Part shown: positions 20,184-29,621 of the stretch, piece after piece
How the letters are laid out: each line of letters starts with the position of its first letter
Position numbering within the stretch: position 1 is the first letter of the stretch
Assembly (NCBI GenBank): GCA_035531535.1
Contig: DATKSV010000143.1
Span: forward strand, 1 to 62,838
DNA length: 62,838 nucleotides
Reading direction: 5' to 3'
Origin: AG-12 sp035531535
GTDB taxonomy: Bacteria > Chloroflexota > Dormibacteria > Aeolococcales > Bog-877
Made by a program: the position numbers and the translations under genes
The notes under the pieces: model-generated
The model's database searches: none
Told to the model about the DNA's origin: nothing
The model's input: the letters and a program-made list of their open reading frames with translations, nothing else

Positions 20184-21214
20184 CCGCTCGCCGCGCCCAC
20201 CAGGCGCCTCGGCGTCCCCATGGTCCACCCGGTCCGGACCCCGGAGCTCGCTTGAGGCAAGCCATGCCTGAGGTGGTCGTGGTCGGCTCCCTCAACATGG
20301 ACCTGGCCACCGCCGCGCCGCGCTTGCCCCGAGCCGGCGAGACCCTGCTCGGCACCCAGTTCAGCATGACCCCGGGCGGGAAGGGCAACAATCAGGCGCT
20401 CGCCTGCGTCCGCCAGGGCGCCGCCACGGCCATGGTCGGGAGGGTGGGCGACGACCCCTTCGCCACTCAGATACTCGGCCTGCTCCAAGCCCACGGGGTC
20501 GACACCGGCCAGGTCAGCCGCAACCACCAGATGGGCACCGGCATAGCTCAGATCGTGGTTGGGGGCGCCGGCGAGAACAGCATCGTGGTGGTGCCCTTGG
20601 CCAACTCCACCCTAGACCCAGCTGCCATCGGGAACGCCCGCGAACTTCTGTCAGGGGCCCGGGTCCTGCTCACTCAACTGGAGATCCCTCTGCCGGCGGT
20701 GACGGCGGCACTGGCCATGGGTCGAGCTCTGGGACTCACGACGATGCTCAACCCCGCCCCCGCCCGCGAGTTGGACCAAGAGCTGCTCAGTCTAGTCGAC
20801 ATCTGCGTACCCAACCAGGTCGAGGCCGCCACCCTGACCGGAGAGGACACGGGCACGGTCGCAGGGGCGGTGCGGGCGGCTCGCAACCTCTGCGACCGCG
20901 GCTGCGGGGCAGCGGTCGTGACCCTGGGGGAGCGCGGCTGTGTCTGGGCGGACCGTGATGGCGACTTCGAGATGGCGGCCATCCCCGTGGCAGCCGTGGA
21001 CACAGTCGCCGCCGGAGATGCCTTCTGCGGCGCCCTGGCCGCCGCTCTCAGTGCGGGCAGATCCCTGCGCCTGGCGCTGGAGCGGGCGACCGCCGCGGGC
21101 GCGCTGGCCACCACGGTCCGGGGCGCGACCAGCTCACTGCCCACTCGCGAGGCTGTGGACCGGATGCTGGAGCAATGCGGCAGCGTCCAGATCCAGGCAC
21201 ACGGACGAGCCTGA
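20180..21214 (+). CDS. rbsK: Ribokinase (PfkB family)
   Basis: A PfkB-family sugar kinase: GSLNMDLATAAPRLPRAGET, substrate loop TPGGKGNNQALA, and the catalytic C-terminal motif DTVAAGDAFCGALA, where the family consensus DTxGAGD has alanine in place of the first glycine. Ribokinase fits best, given the nucleoside hydrolase before it. The frame begins at GTG 20180, overlapping the upstream stop; ATG 20264, at the beginning of the conserved domain, is an equally good start and would give about 316 residues. Converges with the GH63-like gene. Confidence 0.88.
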   Translation: MTARRAHQAPRRPHGPPGPDPGARLRQAMPEVVVVGSLNMDLATAAPRLPRAGETLLGTQFSMTPGGKGNNQALACVRQGAATAMVGRVGDDPFATQILGLLQAHGVDTGQVSRNHQMGTGIAQIVVGGAGENSIVVVPLANSTLDPAAIGNARELLSGARVLLTQLEIPLPAVTAALAMGRALGLTTMLNPAPARELDQELLSLVDICVPNQVEAATLTGEDTGTVAGAVRAARNLCDRGCGAAVVTLGERGCVWADRDGDFEMAAIPVAAVDTVAAGDAFCGALAAALSAGRSLRLALERATAAGALATTVRGATSSLPTREAVDRMLEQCGSVQIQAHGRA

Positions 21215-21251
21215 CGCTACCTCGGCGGTCGGCCAGGCCAGATCCCCGGCC

Positions 21252-23537
21252 CTACCGGAACTCTGCGGCATCTTCGCCGGCCGCCAACTCCAGGAGTCGC
21301 TCTGTATCGGCTGCCGGCACTTCCACGGTGGCCCACCCTTCGTGGGCGGCACCACCTGCCCGGCTGCTCATGAGTGGTTCGCCGTCGAGCCACGCCCGGA
21401 CCATCCGATTCGATATCCAGATGTTGAAGGTCATGGGATCAGGGGATGCCGGGACCTGAAAACTTAGCGACTCAGGGGAGTTCATCTCGAGACCCCGGAA
21501 GCGGACGCGGGCTGGGGTCTCCACGACAGCCCTGGAGCCAATGGCGAGCCGGACGCCGGCTTCGGCGATCTCGACCTCGAGCGAGCCCTGGGAAGTCCAC
21601 ATGCAGGCCCGGCCAGCCTTCTCGCGTCCGAAGGTGATGCCATCCCAGGCATCCAAGCCAACCACATCCACCTCGGCCAGCATGGGGAGGAGCGCCCCCC
21701 AGGTGTAAAACGCCTCCGCATCCACCGAGCTGCCACCTTCGCCAGTCCGCTGGTCGTAATTCTCGTAGCTGAAGCGCTCGCTCCAGCCCCGCTCAAACAT
21801 CGCCGCGCCCGCCTCGGCGAGCGCGGTCGCGACGGCGTCGAAGCGGTTGCGCCGCAGGCCCTGATAGACGACGTAGTTGAAATAGGGCCATACCCGCCCG
21901 CGCCAGTACACGTTGTCAGCCGCCGCAGGGTCGGAGTGAGGCGTCCCCGCCACCGGGAATGGCCCCCAGAACGCTTCTGGATTCAGCAAGTGCTCCCGAA
22001 CCATGGTCTCCGCCTGGGCGGGAGTGGCGATGCCGGCCAAAAGGGGAAAGAAGCTGGCTGGCGAGAGACTTCTGGCAAAGCGTCCATCCCAGAGCCGGTT
22101 GGCAAAAACACCCCGGCTAGAGTCCCACAGCTGCTCGCGGACCAGCTCGCCCAGGCCAGCCACTCGACCCTTGAGCCAGGCTGCCTCGGGCACCCGCCCC
22201 AACACCTCGGCCATTCTCCCCAGCAGCTCCATCTCATGGACCAGCAAGCTGTTGAGGCCCACATCCTCCATGTCCAGGGTGTGGGTGGAGGTATCGAAGC
22301 TGGCCTCATCGTGCACCGGCGAGTTGTCGTTCGCGGACTCATCCATGGCGGCCAGCTTGGTATGGACGAAGTGTCCATCTCCCACCGGCGAGGAGCCGTA
22401 CTCCAGCAAGCCGTTGCCGTTGCCGTCGCGGTGGTCGAACCACCAGTGCGCGGCCCTAAACAGGAGCGGGAACGCTTGGTCCAAGATGGCCCGGTCGGCC
22501 GTCCGCAGGAAGAGGTTCCACACCACATGCGCTCCCAGCGGAGGATGGGACCGATCAACCCATTCGCTGTGGGCACTCATCAAGCCAGCCAGGTTGCCGG
22601 CCGGAGTCGCTCCCGCCAAAGCGGCATCCACGTTGGCTCGGGCGATGACCGTGTCGCCAGCGTGCGCAGCTAACAGGGCGCTCAGGAACGTGTCCAGTTG
22701 CCACACGATCCAGCCCCCGAAGCGCTGGTCCACCCAGTTGCGAGTGACGACTGTATACGGACGCCAGTTGACCTGGTCCCAGACGGTGTTCCAGCCCACA
22801 ATGTCGGTGACCGCTGGCGTCCGACCCGCGGCGGCTGACCCGTCGACGGGTGGTTCCGTCCCTACCGTGCTGCGGAGGGCCACCAGCCGCGACCGGGCTT
22901 CGACGGTGCTGCTTCCCATCCCCACCACGAAGTCCACCTCCGGCTCGGTTGCGTTGAACCGGTAAACCGCCCAGTTTCCTCGTTGCCGCTGCGGCGGCCG
23001 ATAGTAATACCCGGCGTCCTCCAGGTCGCGAGACGCCTGTTGCCAGTCGTCGTATAGGGATGCCCCCACCGGCCGTACCAACGTCTGGAACTCGGCGTGG
23101 ACGCCAGCCCGCCGCGCGCTGGCAATAGGAGCTTCGGTATACCGCACCGCCTCTTCGAGGGGGCTGAGGGTGACCGCGTCAGAGTCGTCACCCAGGAATC
23201 CGACCGCCAGCAGGTACCAGAAACGCAGCCCCCACTCCGCCGTGCGGCGCACCTGGACGCGGCCGTGCATCCCGGACGCCCCGTGACCCCAGAAGCGCAG
23301 GAGCAAGTCACTGCCGTCGTGGCTCAGGCCGATTTCGACTTGAGAGCCGTCCAGCGAGTGCTGACCGAAGCGGGTGCCGCTGCCAACCGGGAAAGTGGAT
23401 CCCGCCCCGGTGGCAGTGCTGAATGCCATCAACTTGATCGCCAGACCGCTCGGTCGGTGCACGTAGCAGGCCGGATAGCGCGCCTCCCAAGTGTTCCACG
23501 CCCGCTGCTCGCCCCACTCCCAGACAGGCTCCGTCAC
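21252..23537 (-). CDS. GH63-like glycoside hydrolase
   Basis: A 761-residue enzyme with an N-terminal beta-rich region (about 1-240) and an (alpha/alpha)6 barrel (about 250-650) resembling GH63/MGH1-type glucosidases, which include glucosylglycerate and mannosylglycerate hydrolases. Supporting stretches are WDQVNWRPYTV, NGLLEYGSSP, DNVYWRGRVWPYFNYVVY and SYENYDQRTGEGG, where the acidic catalytic pair is expected. No signal peptide, so it acts in the cytoplasm on an imported or internal glycoside. GTG 23537 overlaps the stop of the cysteine hydrolase; last gene of the permease operon. Confidence 0.75.
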   Translation of the reverse strand: MTEPVWEWGEQRAWNTWEARYPACYVHRPSGLAIKLMAFSTATGAGSTFPVGSGTRFGQHSLDGSQVEIGLSHDGSDLLLRFWGHGASGMHGRVQVRRTAEWGLRFWYLLAVGFLGDDSDAVTLSPLEEAVRYTEAPIASARRAGVHAEFQTLVRPVGASLYDDWQQASRDLEDAGYYYRPPQRQRGNWAVYRFNATEPEVDFVVGMGSSTVEARSRLVALRSTVGTEPPVDGSAAAGRTPAVTDIVGWNTVWDQVNWRPYTVVTRNWVDQRFGGWIVWQLDTFLSALLAAHAGDTVIARANVDAALAGATPAGNLAGLMSAHSEWVDRSHPPLGAHVVWNLFLRTADRAILDQAFPLLFRAAHWWFDHRDGNGNGLLEYGSSPVGDGHFVHTKLAAMDESANDNSPVHDEASFDTSTHTLDMEDVGLNSLLVHEMELLGRMAEVLGRVPEAAWLKGRVAGLGELVREQLWDSSRGVFANRLWDGRFARSLSPASFFPLLAGIATPAQAETMVREHLLNPEAFWGPFPVAGTPHSDPAAADNVYWRGRVWPYFNYVVYQGLRRNRFDAVATALAEAGAAMFERGWSERFSYENYDQRTGEGGSSVDAEAFYTWGALLPMLAEVDVVGLDAWDGITFGREKAGRACMWTSQGSLEVEIAEAGVRLAIGSRAVVETPARVRFRGLEMNSPESLSFQVPASPDPMTFNIWISNRMVRAWLDGEPLMSSRAGGAAHEGWATVEVPAADTERLLELAAGEDAAEFR

Positions 23538-24145
23538 GGCTGGGACGGACCTGCCAGCCGCCGCAGCTCCTCTGCAACAGTGGTGACCGAGATCTGGGGC
23601 CGGAAGCCCTGCAGCACGGCCAAGGCACGGCGGTGAGCCTCAGCAGTGGCCCCCGCCGCGGCGTCCGAGACGACCCGCACGTGCACCCCGTCGTCGCTCG
23701 CGGCCAGCGCGGTGGCTAACACGCAGCAGTCGGTGGCAACCCCGCAGAGCACCAGCTCCCCGCCCTCCCCAACTAGACTCTGGAGCTCTGGACCCCACTT
23801 GGAAAAGGTCGGCAGGTCGATCGTTGAGCGCGCCAATTCCGCCCATGGATGGGCCAGCTCGAACAACCGAGCTGCCCCCGGCAGCCTCACCTCCGCCCAC
23901 GTTTGGTAGTAGGTCTCCCAACTGCCACGAGGGTCCGCGGGAAGTACGAAACGGGTGAAGGCAACCCGATCGCCGAAGGCCTCTACCAGCCCCGCCACCG
24001 GCCGCTCCAACTGCTCAAAACCAGGCGTCGCCCAAGGGGCGCCCGAGGCAAAGACCAACTGCATGTCTACGACCACCAGCAAGGGGCCGCGCGCCTTGCG
24101 GTCCGAGGCGGGGACTTCCCCTGGCCCGGACCTACCCGGAGCCAA
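23534..24145 (-). CDS. Isochorismatase-family cysteine hydrolase
   Basis: About 203 residues, with the D-K-C triad of the nicotinamidase/isochorismatase fold: aspartate in LLVVVDMQLVF, lysine in TFSKWG, cysteine in CGVATDCCVLATA. Nicotinamide, ureidoacrylate or N-carbamoyl compounds are typical substrates. The assigned start is TTG 24145, overlapping the permease gene by 14 bases; the true start may be a few codons downstream. Sandwiched between an NCS1 permease and a GH63-like enzyme, it may process the base or amide imported by the permease. Confidence 0.82.
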   Translation of the reverse strand: MAPGRSGPGEVPASDRKARGPLLVVVDMQLVFASGAPWATPGFEQLERPVAGLVEAFGDRVAFTRFVLPADPRGSWETYYQTWAEVRLPGAARLFELAHPWAELARSTIDLPTFSKWGPELQSLVGEGGELVLCGVATDCCVLATALAASDDGVHVRVVSDAAAGATAEAHRRALAVLQGFRPQISVTTVAEELRRLAGPSQP

Positions 24146-25634
24146 GCTTCGACTCAGGGGCTGATCGGCGGGGGCGACGGGAGGGCCTTGCGAACGGGCT
24201 TATGCCCAGATACAGGACCCCGCCGATCACAAAGGCAACCAGCAGGCCAATGCTGCTATTGCTGAGCGACGAGGCCAGGGTCTTGGGCAGGGCCTTGAGC
24301 AGGTAGCCCACCCAGGAGAACGCCGGCGAGGTGGAGGTCACCAAGCCCAGCCCCACCACCACCGCCACCAAGAATGAGACCAATCCCGCGGAGTTGAACG
24401 CCCCGTATCGTCCCGCCACCCGGTAGAGGTCAACCTCGTCGTAGCCGTCCTTGATTCGGTAGAGCCACATGTCGGTGAGGAAGATGGCGGCCCAGGCTGC
24501 TAGGAGCACGCCCAGAGTGACCAAGAAGCCCTCGAAGGGTGCGAAGAAAGAACGGGCGATGAACAGCACGTAGATGTTGCCGATGATCATCAGGCAGGCG
24601 TCGATGGCAACCGACTTGTAACGAGCCAAGGGAACCCCGAGGGTGAGCAGGTTCAGGCCTCCGGAATATAGGTCCAGCAGTACCGCAGCGATCAGGCCGC
24701 CCACCGCGGTTAGGAGGTAGGGCACCAAAAACCAGGTTGGAAGAGCCGCGCCCAAGGCTCCAACCGGGTTGGAGGTAGTGGCCAAGGTGGAGTCGTTTGC
24801 GGCCAGCAGGACGCCGAATACTATGAGCACCACTGGCCCCAGACTGGCCCCAAAAGTCGTCCACCCCACCACCGCTGCTGAACTCGACGACCGGGGCAGG
24901 TATCGGCTGTAGTCAGCGGCCGCGTTGACCCAGCCGATCCCAAAGCCAGCCATGACGATGGAGATGCCGCCAACCACCCCCGCCAGCAGCGGCCCGGAGG
25001 GAAGCGCGCCCACCTTCTGCCAGTCAATCTTGCCGATCTCAAGGATGAAGAACATCACCGTCATGGCGCCGAAGGCCCAGGTGAACCACTGCTGAATCCG
25101 GACGATGGTGGCGTGCCCCAGGAGGGCGATGGCCACCGTGACGGCGGCCACCACCACAAAGGAGACTGCCAGAACCAGTGGGCCGGGAGGCAAACCCAAA
25201 CGCGCGAGGACCGTCTCGGCAGCCAAAGCCCCCAGCGCGGTGAGGATGATTTCCCATCCCACCAGGGAGACATAGCTGACGGCGGTGGTCAGAGCGTTAC
25301 CACGAACCCCAAACGCGGCGCGCGACAGGATCAGGGTTGGAGCGCTGCCAAGCTTCCCCGCGAGGCTGATGAAACCCACCAGCAGGAAGGAAACCACCGT
25401 CCCGACGAGGCCAGCCAGGACCGCTTGGCCCAGACTCAGGTGATAGAAAGTGACCAGGAAGGCGCCGTAGGTTATCCCCAAGACCCCGATGTTGCTGGCA
25501 AACCAAATCCAGAACATGTCGAACGGTCGCCCGTGCCGTTCCGCCTGCGGAATGGGGTTGACCCCATTGGTCTCGATACTCCAGAGCCGGTCACTTTGAG
25601 GCTGACTGGAGGGTACTTCCTCTACGACCGCCAT
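24132..25634 (-). CDS. NCS1-family purine/cytosine-type permease
   Basis: A 500-residue membrane protein with about twelve helices and NCS1 features: N-terminal GVNPIPQAERHGRPFDMFWIWFASN split across two short motifs, LSRAAFGVRGN, GFGIGWVNAAADYSRYLPR and DLYSGGLNLLTLG. NCS1 carriers import nucleobases, allantoin or hydantoins with Na+ or H+. ATG 25634 has GGAGG seven bases upstream. First gene of the permease, cysteine hydrolase and glycosidase operon, which lies convergent to the nucleoside salvage pair. Confidence 0.9.
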   Translation of the reverse strand: MAVVEEVPSSQPQSDRLWSIETNGVNPIPQAERHGRPFDMFWIWFASNIGVLGITYGAFLVTFYHLSLGQAVLAGLVGTVVSFLLVGFISLAGKLGSAPTLILSRAAFGVRGNALTTAVSYVSLVGWEIILTALGALAAETVLARLGLPPGPLVLAVSFVVVAAVTVAIALLGHATIVRIQQWFTWAFGAMTVMFFILEIGKIDWQKVGALPSGPLLAGVVGGISIVMAGFGIGWVNAAADYSRYLPRSSSSAAVVGWTTFGASLGPVVLIVFGVLLAANDSTLATTSNPVGALGAALPTWFLVPYLLTAVGGLIAAVLLDLYSGGLNLLTLGVPLARYKSVAIDACLMIIGNIYVLFIARSFFAPFEGFLVTLGVLLAAWAAIFLTDMWLYRIKDGYDEVDLYRVAGRYGAFNSAGLVSFLVAVVVGLGLVTSTSPAFSWVGYLLKALPKTLASSLSNSSIGLLVAFVIGGVLYLGISPFARPSRRPRRSAPESKLGSG

Positions 25635-25673
25635 GTAGGGTCCTCCAATCGCAACAGCGAGCCTCTCTCGAAT

Positions 25674-25700
25674 ACCCTACAGGTCGCAGCCGAAGCGCAA
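25674..25700 (-). promoter_or_regulatory. Possible promoter of the permease operon
   Basis: On the minus strand TTGCGC and TAGGGT are separated by about 15 bases, some 40 bases upstream of the permease ATG. Each hexamer is only a moderate match to the housekeeping consensus and the spacer is short. Confidence 0.25.
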
Positions 25701-25840
25701 CTCTGGGCACACTGGCCGCCCCCCAAGGCAGACTCCGAGGCTACAGGCCGCGGTGCCGTAGTGTCAAGCTAGGCGGACCGAGCCCGCCAGGCACCGGGGG
25801 GGAACTCAGCCTCCACCATGGATGAGCCCCGCCCATGACG

Positions 25841-26608
25841 CTACCCGAGGCCCTCGTGGGCGGTGTGTGATGGCGCGGCAACCCCGAGCAGCGCCATCAG
25901 GACCATCCCAATCACAATCGGCCCCGCAACTATGCCTAGGTGGGTGGCCTTCTCCAGGACCGCAAAGCCCAGCGCCACCACCACCACGGCTCCGGCAACC
26001 GCCAGCCAGCGCGGCAGGGGGATGGCTGCCAAGAGCTTTCCCAGCGCCGCGAGTTGCAGGGCGACGGCCCCCACGATGGCCCCGACCACCAGCCCGAGGG
26101 CAAGCCCGACGATCACGTCCAACGGCCAGTGGATCCCGGTCAGGATCCGGGCCCAGCCGACGCCCGCCATCACCAGCAGGGATGCCAGTGCCAGCCAGCG
26201 CCTCCGCAGCACCCAGAGGGCAGCCACCACGGCCCCCCCGAAGGCCAGGTGGTCGCTGGGAAAAGAATTGCCGTGGGCGGCCGCGGCGAGGAGGGGGACG
26301 TGGTAGGCGGAGAGGTAGGGGCGGGGTTCGTACCAGAGGTCGCCCACCAGGTGGTTCAGCAGCAGGGCGAGCCCTGCCGCCGCAGCGCCCGCGATCGCTG
26401 CCAGCCGGGCGCGCTCAGATGGGCGGCCGAAGAAGAGCAAGGCCACCAGAACGAACGCCAGAGCGAAGATGCCCCATTCGGCCAGGGCGGCTGCCGCGGA
26501 GTTCCAGAGGCCACCGTGCGGGCCCTGTCGAGCCACCACCTGGTAGCCGGAGTAGTTCCAGCGGAGGATGGCCGGGCCGAGCGGGGTGGCGGAGAGAAGT
26601 GTCTGCAT
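25841..26608 (-). CDS. PAP2-family membrane phosphatase
   Basis: About 255 residues with six hydrophobic segments and the PAP2 phosphatase motifs GDLWYEPRP (C1), SFPSDH (C2) and RILTGIHWPLDV (C3). The lysine that normally starts C1 (K-x6-RP) is absent, while both catalytic histidines remain. Such enzymes dephosphorylate undecaprenyl pyrophosphate or phosphatidic acid on the outer face of the membrane. ATG 26608 begins just before the first hydrophobic region; the frame is open to 26842 but the extra sequence is low-complexity. TATGGT about 35 bases upstream could be its -10. Confidence 0.8.
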   Translation of the reverse strand: MQTLLSATPLGPAILRWNYSGYQVVARQGPHGGLWNSAAAALAEWGIFALAFVLVALLFFGRPSERARLAAIAGAAAAGLALLLNHLVGDLWYEPRPYLSAYHVPLLAAAAHGNSFPSDHLAFGGAVVAALWVLRRRWLALASLLVMAGVGWARILTGIHWPLDVIVGLALGLVVGAIVGAVALQLAALGKLLAAIPLPRWLAVAGAVVVVALGFAVLEKATHLGIVAGPIVIGMVLMALLGVAAPSHTAHEGLG

Positions 26609-26930
26609 GGATGCACCAACTGAACGGGTTCGGCGGCGACACCATACCGTGACCGGGGTGGGACCCGCCCGGCTGAGTTGAGGGTCCAACGTCGCCCGTT
26701 GGCTCCCGCGCGACCACCCAGGGGAGCTGCGGCAGGCGGAGGAAACGCTGCCCCAGAGGCCCGGATACTCGCCAGTGAGAGCTATCGTCGCAGGCGCCGG
26801 GACGGCGGGCTGCGCTCGGCCGGGCTGGCGGACCGAGACCACCGGCCCGCGGCCACCACGGTCAGAAGGCGTATCCGGGAGTGGCTACCAGGGCCACCTC
26901 ACCGGCAACCTCGCGGCCGGCACCGGGACT

Positions 26931-27550
26931 CTACCAGACAATCGTGCCCGGCGGCGGCAGCGGGTGCTGTCGCCGTGTCACCCGGGATCCCAGGCTGGCG
27001 TCCCGAAGCAGCGCTAGGGCGGTGTATAGGTCCAGCCCGACCACACCGGGCACCACCCCAACCTCCACTACCGGCAGGTGCGGCAGCTTGCTCCAGCCGA
27101 CCCGCCCAAGGCGGGAGAGCACCGGAACGCGACGCCCGGCTACGTACTCCATCCCCACGAACCGGGAGTTCGAGTTCCCCAAGGTGAAGTCGGGAAAGGC
27201 CACCTCCACGAAGCGGGCCGGTGGCAGCGGGAAGGTGCTCGGCAGCAGGAATCTGCCCTCCAGGCGCACCACCCAAATCCGAGTGCCCAAGGCCTCTGGA
27301 CCAGTGGGTCCGTTCAGGTGCTCCCAAGCACCCACGGTGGGACCCACCCAGGAGTAGGGCAGCCCTGGATAGGGATGGCAAAGGCGACCGCGGTCTGCCA
27401 GGCCACGGCTCGCACCGCGGCGGGAACCCGACCGGAGAGAAAGACGCTAGATGGTACCCGTGAGCTCACGGAGGCGACGACTAGCGTCGCCACGGTTGCG
27501 GCTATCAGCAGCAGCGCCCCCGGCAGGTGGCGGAGTGGCCGACCGGACAT
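26931..27550 (-). pseudogene. Membrane-anchored hypothetical gene, apparently frameshifted
   Basis: Two minus-strand frames seem to make one protein. The first (from ATG 27550) encodes a short basic N-terminus and a membrane helix (ALLLIAATVATLVVASV). It reads into nonsense near 27365, where another frame continues with YPGLPYSWVGPTVGAWEHLNG and a beta-rich, aromatic C-terminal domain ending at 26931. A one-base shift would join them. I recognise no family. It may equally be two small genes or a sequencing error. The stretch 26643-26930 holds no gene that I can support. Confidence 0.4.
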
Positions 27551-27597
27551 ACCTCAGATTTTGCGCCGACAGCTGGCGCGACGGAGTCAGAGCCGGC

Positions 27598-28881
27598 CTA
27601 TTCGGTGCCCTGCTCCCAGGAGCTGAGGTAGTGAACCTGCTCCTCGGTGAGCTGGTCGATCGCGACCCCGAGCGCGGCCAGCTTCAGCCGCGCCACCTCG
27701 GCGTCGATCTCGGGCGGGACCTCATGGACGCCCGGAGCGAGCGTGCGCCAGTTGGCCGCCATGTGAGCCAGGGAGAGCGCCTGATTGGCGAAGGACATGT
27801 CCATCACGGCCGCCGGATGGCCCTCGGCGGCGGCCAGGTTCAAAAGCCTTCCCTCGGCGAGAAGGAAGACCCGGCGCCCATCCGCCAGGGTGTGCTCGGC
27901 CACCTCGGGGCGCACCTCACGCACCTTCTGGCTGAGACTATCGAGCGCCGCCAGGTTGATCTCAGAATTGAAGTGCCCGCTGTTGGCGATGACGCAACCG
28001 TCCTTGACCAGCTCCAGGTGGCGCCGGTCGACCACGTTGCAATCACCGGTGACGGTGATGATCACATCTGCGATCGGAGCCGCCTCGGCCAGCGGCATGA
28101 CCCGATATCCCTCCATCACCGCTTCCAGAGCTCGCACCGGCTCGACCTCGGTGACCACCACCTGGGCTCCCATGCCCCTCGCCCTGGAGGCCAGGCCGCG
28201 TCCGCACCAGCCAAAACCACAGATCACCATCGTGCGCCCGGCGAGAAGCAGGTTGGTGGCTCGGATCAGACCATCGATAGTGGACTGACCGGTCCCGTAT
28301 CGATTGTCGAACAGGTGCTTGGTCTGAGCGTCGTTGACCGAGATCACCGGGAATCGAAGCACGCCCGCCGCAGCCATGGCCCGAAGCCGGATCACCCCGG
28401 TGGTGGTCTCCTCAGTTCCGCCGCGGATGTCGCCCATCGCCTCCGGGCCGCGCCGGTGCAGCTCCCCGACGAGGTCGCCGCCATCGTCCATGGTGAAATG
28501 AGGCCGCGTCGCCAGGACCGCCTCCAAGTGTCGGTAGTAGGTCTGATTGTCCTCACCCCGTCGGGCGTAGACGGAGATGCCCCGCGCCACCAGCCCAGCC
28601 GCCACCGAGTCCTGGGTGGAGAGGGGATTGCTGGCGCACAGGTGGACCTCCGCGCCAGCCGCCCTGAGGGTCACCATCAAGTTGGCGGTCTCGGCAGTGA
28701 CGTGCAGGCAGGCGCCAACCCGCATGCCCTCGAGCGGCTTGCTGGCCTCGAACCTCGCCCGGATCAGGCCCAACACCGGCATCTCGCTCCCAGCCCATTC
28801 GATCCGGCGACCTCCCTCCTCGGCGAGGCCGAGGTCGGTGATGTCGGAGCCGGTCAGAACAGCAGTCTCAGAATCGGTCAC
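27598..28881 (-). CDS. ahcY: Adenosylhomocysteinase
   Basis: A 427-residue S-adenosylhomocysteine hydrolase: SNPLSTQDSVAAGL, DDGGDLV, NDAQTKHLFDNRYGTGQST, the NAD-binding CGFGWCGRGLASRARGMGA and GHFNSEI. It splits SAH to adenosine and homocysteine with bound NAD. It is the short form without the long insertion and C-terminal PxYRY tail of the eukaryotic type, ending YLSSWEQ. GTG 28881 has GAGGAG five bases upstream and follows apt by nine bases. Confidence 0.96.
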   Translation of the reverse strand: MTDSETAVLTGSDITDLGLAEEGGRRIEWAGSEMPVLGLIRARFEASKPLEGMRVGACLHVTAETANLMVTLRAAGAEVHLCASNPLSTQDSVAAGLVARGISVYARRGEDNQTYYRHLEAVLATRPHFTMDDGGDLVGELHRRGPEAMGDIRGGTEETTTGVIRLRAMAAAGVLRFPVISVNDAQTKHLFDNRYGTGQSTIDGLIRATNLLLAGRTMVICGFGWCGRGLASRARGMGAQVVVTEVEPVRALEAVMEGYRVMPLAEAAPIADVIITVTGDCNVVDRRHLELVKDGCVIANSGHFNSEINLAALDSLSQKVREVRPEVAEHTLADGRRVFLLAEGRLLNLAAAEGHPAAVMDMSFANQALSLAHMAANWRTLAPGVHEVPPEIDAEVARLKLAALGVAIDQLTEEQVHYLSSWEQGTE

Positions 28882-28890
28882 TAGGGCTCC

Positions 28891-29430
28891 TCACAACTCC
28901 AGCAGGGCCTCGACCCGGTGGCTGGCCAGCCGTTGGCGCCCACCCAGTTCCAGCAGTTCAATCAGGAATCCGAAACCGGCCAGGTCGCCGCCCAGCCTTT
29001 GGATCAGCTCCAAAGTTGCCGTGGCGGTGCCCCCGGTCGCGAGCAGGTCATCGATCACCAGCACCCTCTGGCCCGGGATGATGGCATCCCGGTGGACCTG
29101 GAGGACCGCCTCGCTGTACTCGAGCTGATAGCTGGCACTGAGGGTGTCCGACGGGAGCTTGCCCGCCTTGCGCACCGGCACCACCCCCACGCCCAACTGG
29201 TACGCGATCACCGCGCCGAATGTGAATCCACGCGACTCGATGGTGGCCACCGCCTCCACCCCCTCCCCCCGGAACCGCTCCGCCAGCCGGTCACAGGCCT
29301 CCCGGAAGGCGGGCCCGTTGCCGAGCAGAGGCGTGATGTCCCGGAAGAGGATCCCCGGCTTGGGAAAGTCTGGAATGTCCCGGATAAGTGCCCGCAGGTT
29401 CAGTCTGGAGAGTTCAGTTCCCGGGGACAC
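28891..29430 (-). CDS. apt: Adenine phosphoribosyltransferase
   Basis: A 179-residue Apt: IRDIPDFPKPGILFRDITPL at the N-terminus, ESRGF, and the PRPP-binding loop VLVIDDLLATGGTA. It salvages adenine to AMP. It is paired with ahcY, whose product adenosine feeds the adenine pool. Start GTG 29430; TAACAT ends six bases upstream and no ribosome site is present, so the transcript is likely leaderless. Confidence 0.95.
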   Translation of the reverse strand: MSPGTELSRLNLRALIRDIPDFPKPGILFRDITPLLGNGPAFREACDRLAERFRGEGVEAVATIESRGFTFGAVIAYQLGVGVVPVRKAGKLPSDTLSASYQLEYSEAVLQVHRDAIIPGQRVLVIDDLLATGGTATATLELIQRLGGDLAGFGFLIELLELGGRQRLASHRVEALLEL

Positions 29431-29436
29431 CCTGCC

Positions 29437-29442
29437 ATGTTA
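29437..29442 (-). promoter_or_regulatory. -10-like hexamer for leaderless apt-ahcY transcript
   Basis: TAACAT on the minus strand ends six bases before the GTG start of apt. No Shine-Dalgarno sequence and no clear -35 box are visible. Confidence 0.4.
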
Positions 29443-29621
29443 GGCGGTCGGCCCCGGGCTGGCCACGGTCTCGGTTAGGGCACGAGGGCCACGGGCCGCC
29501 GCCACTGCCGGCCGAGCAGCTCCGGGCCGAGCCCGCCGGCTCACGGCCGGGTGCTGGCCCCATCGAACCCACCTCGCTGGCTGCCGCAACGCCGGCTTTG
29601 GCTCGCGGCTACATTCGCGCC

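Noticed and set aside
26643..26930. Plus-strand ORFs near 26678-27187
   Set aside because: Arg/Pro-rich frames without motifs, antisense to or beside the broken membrane gene.
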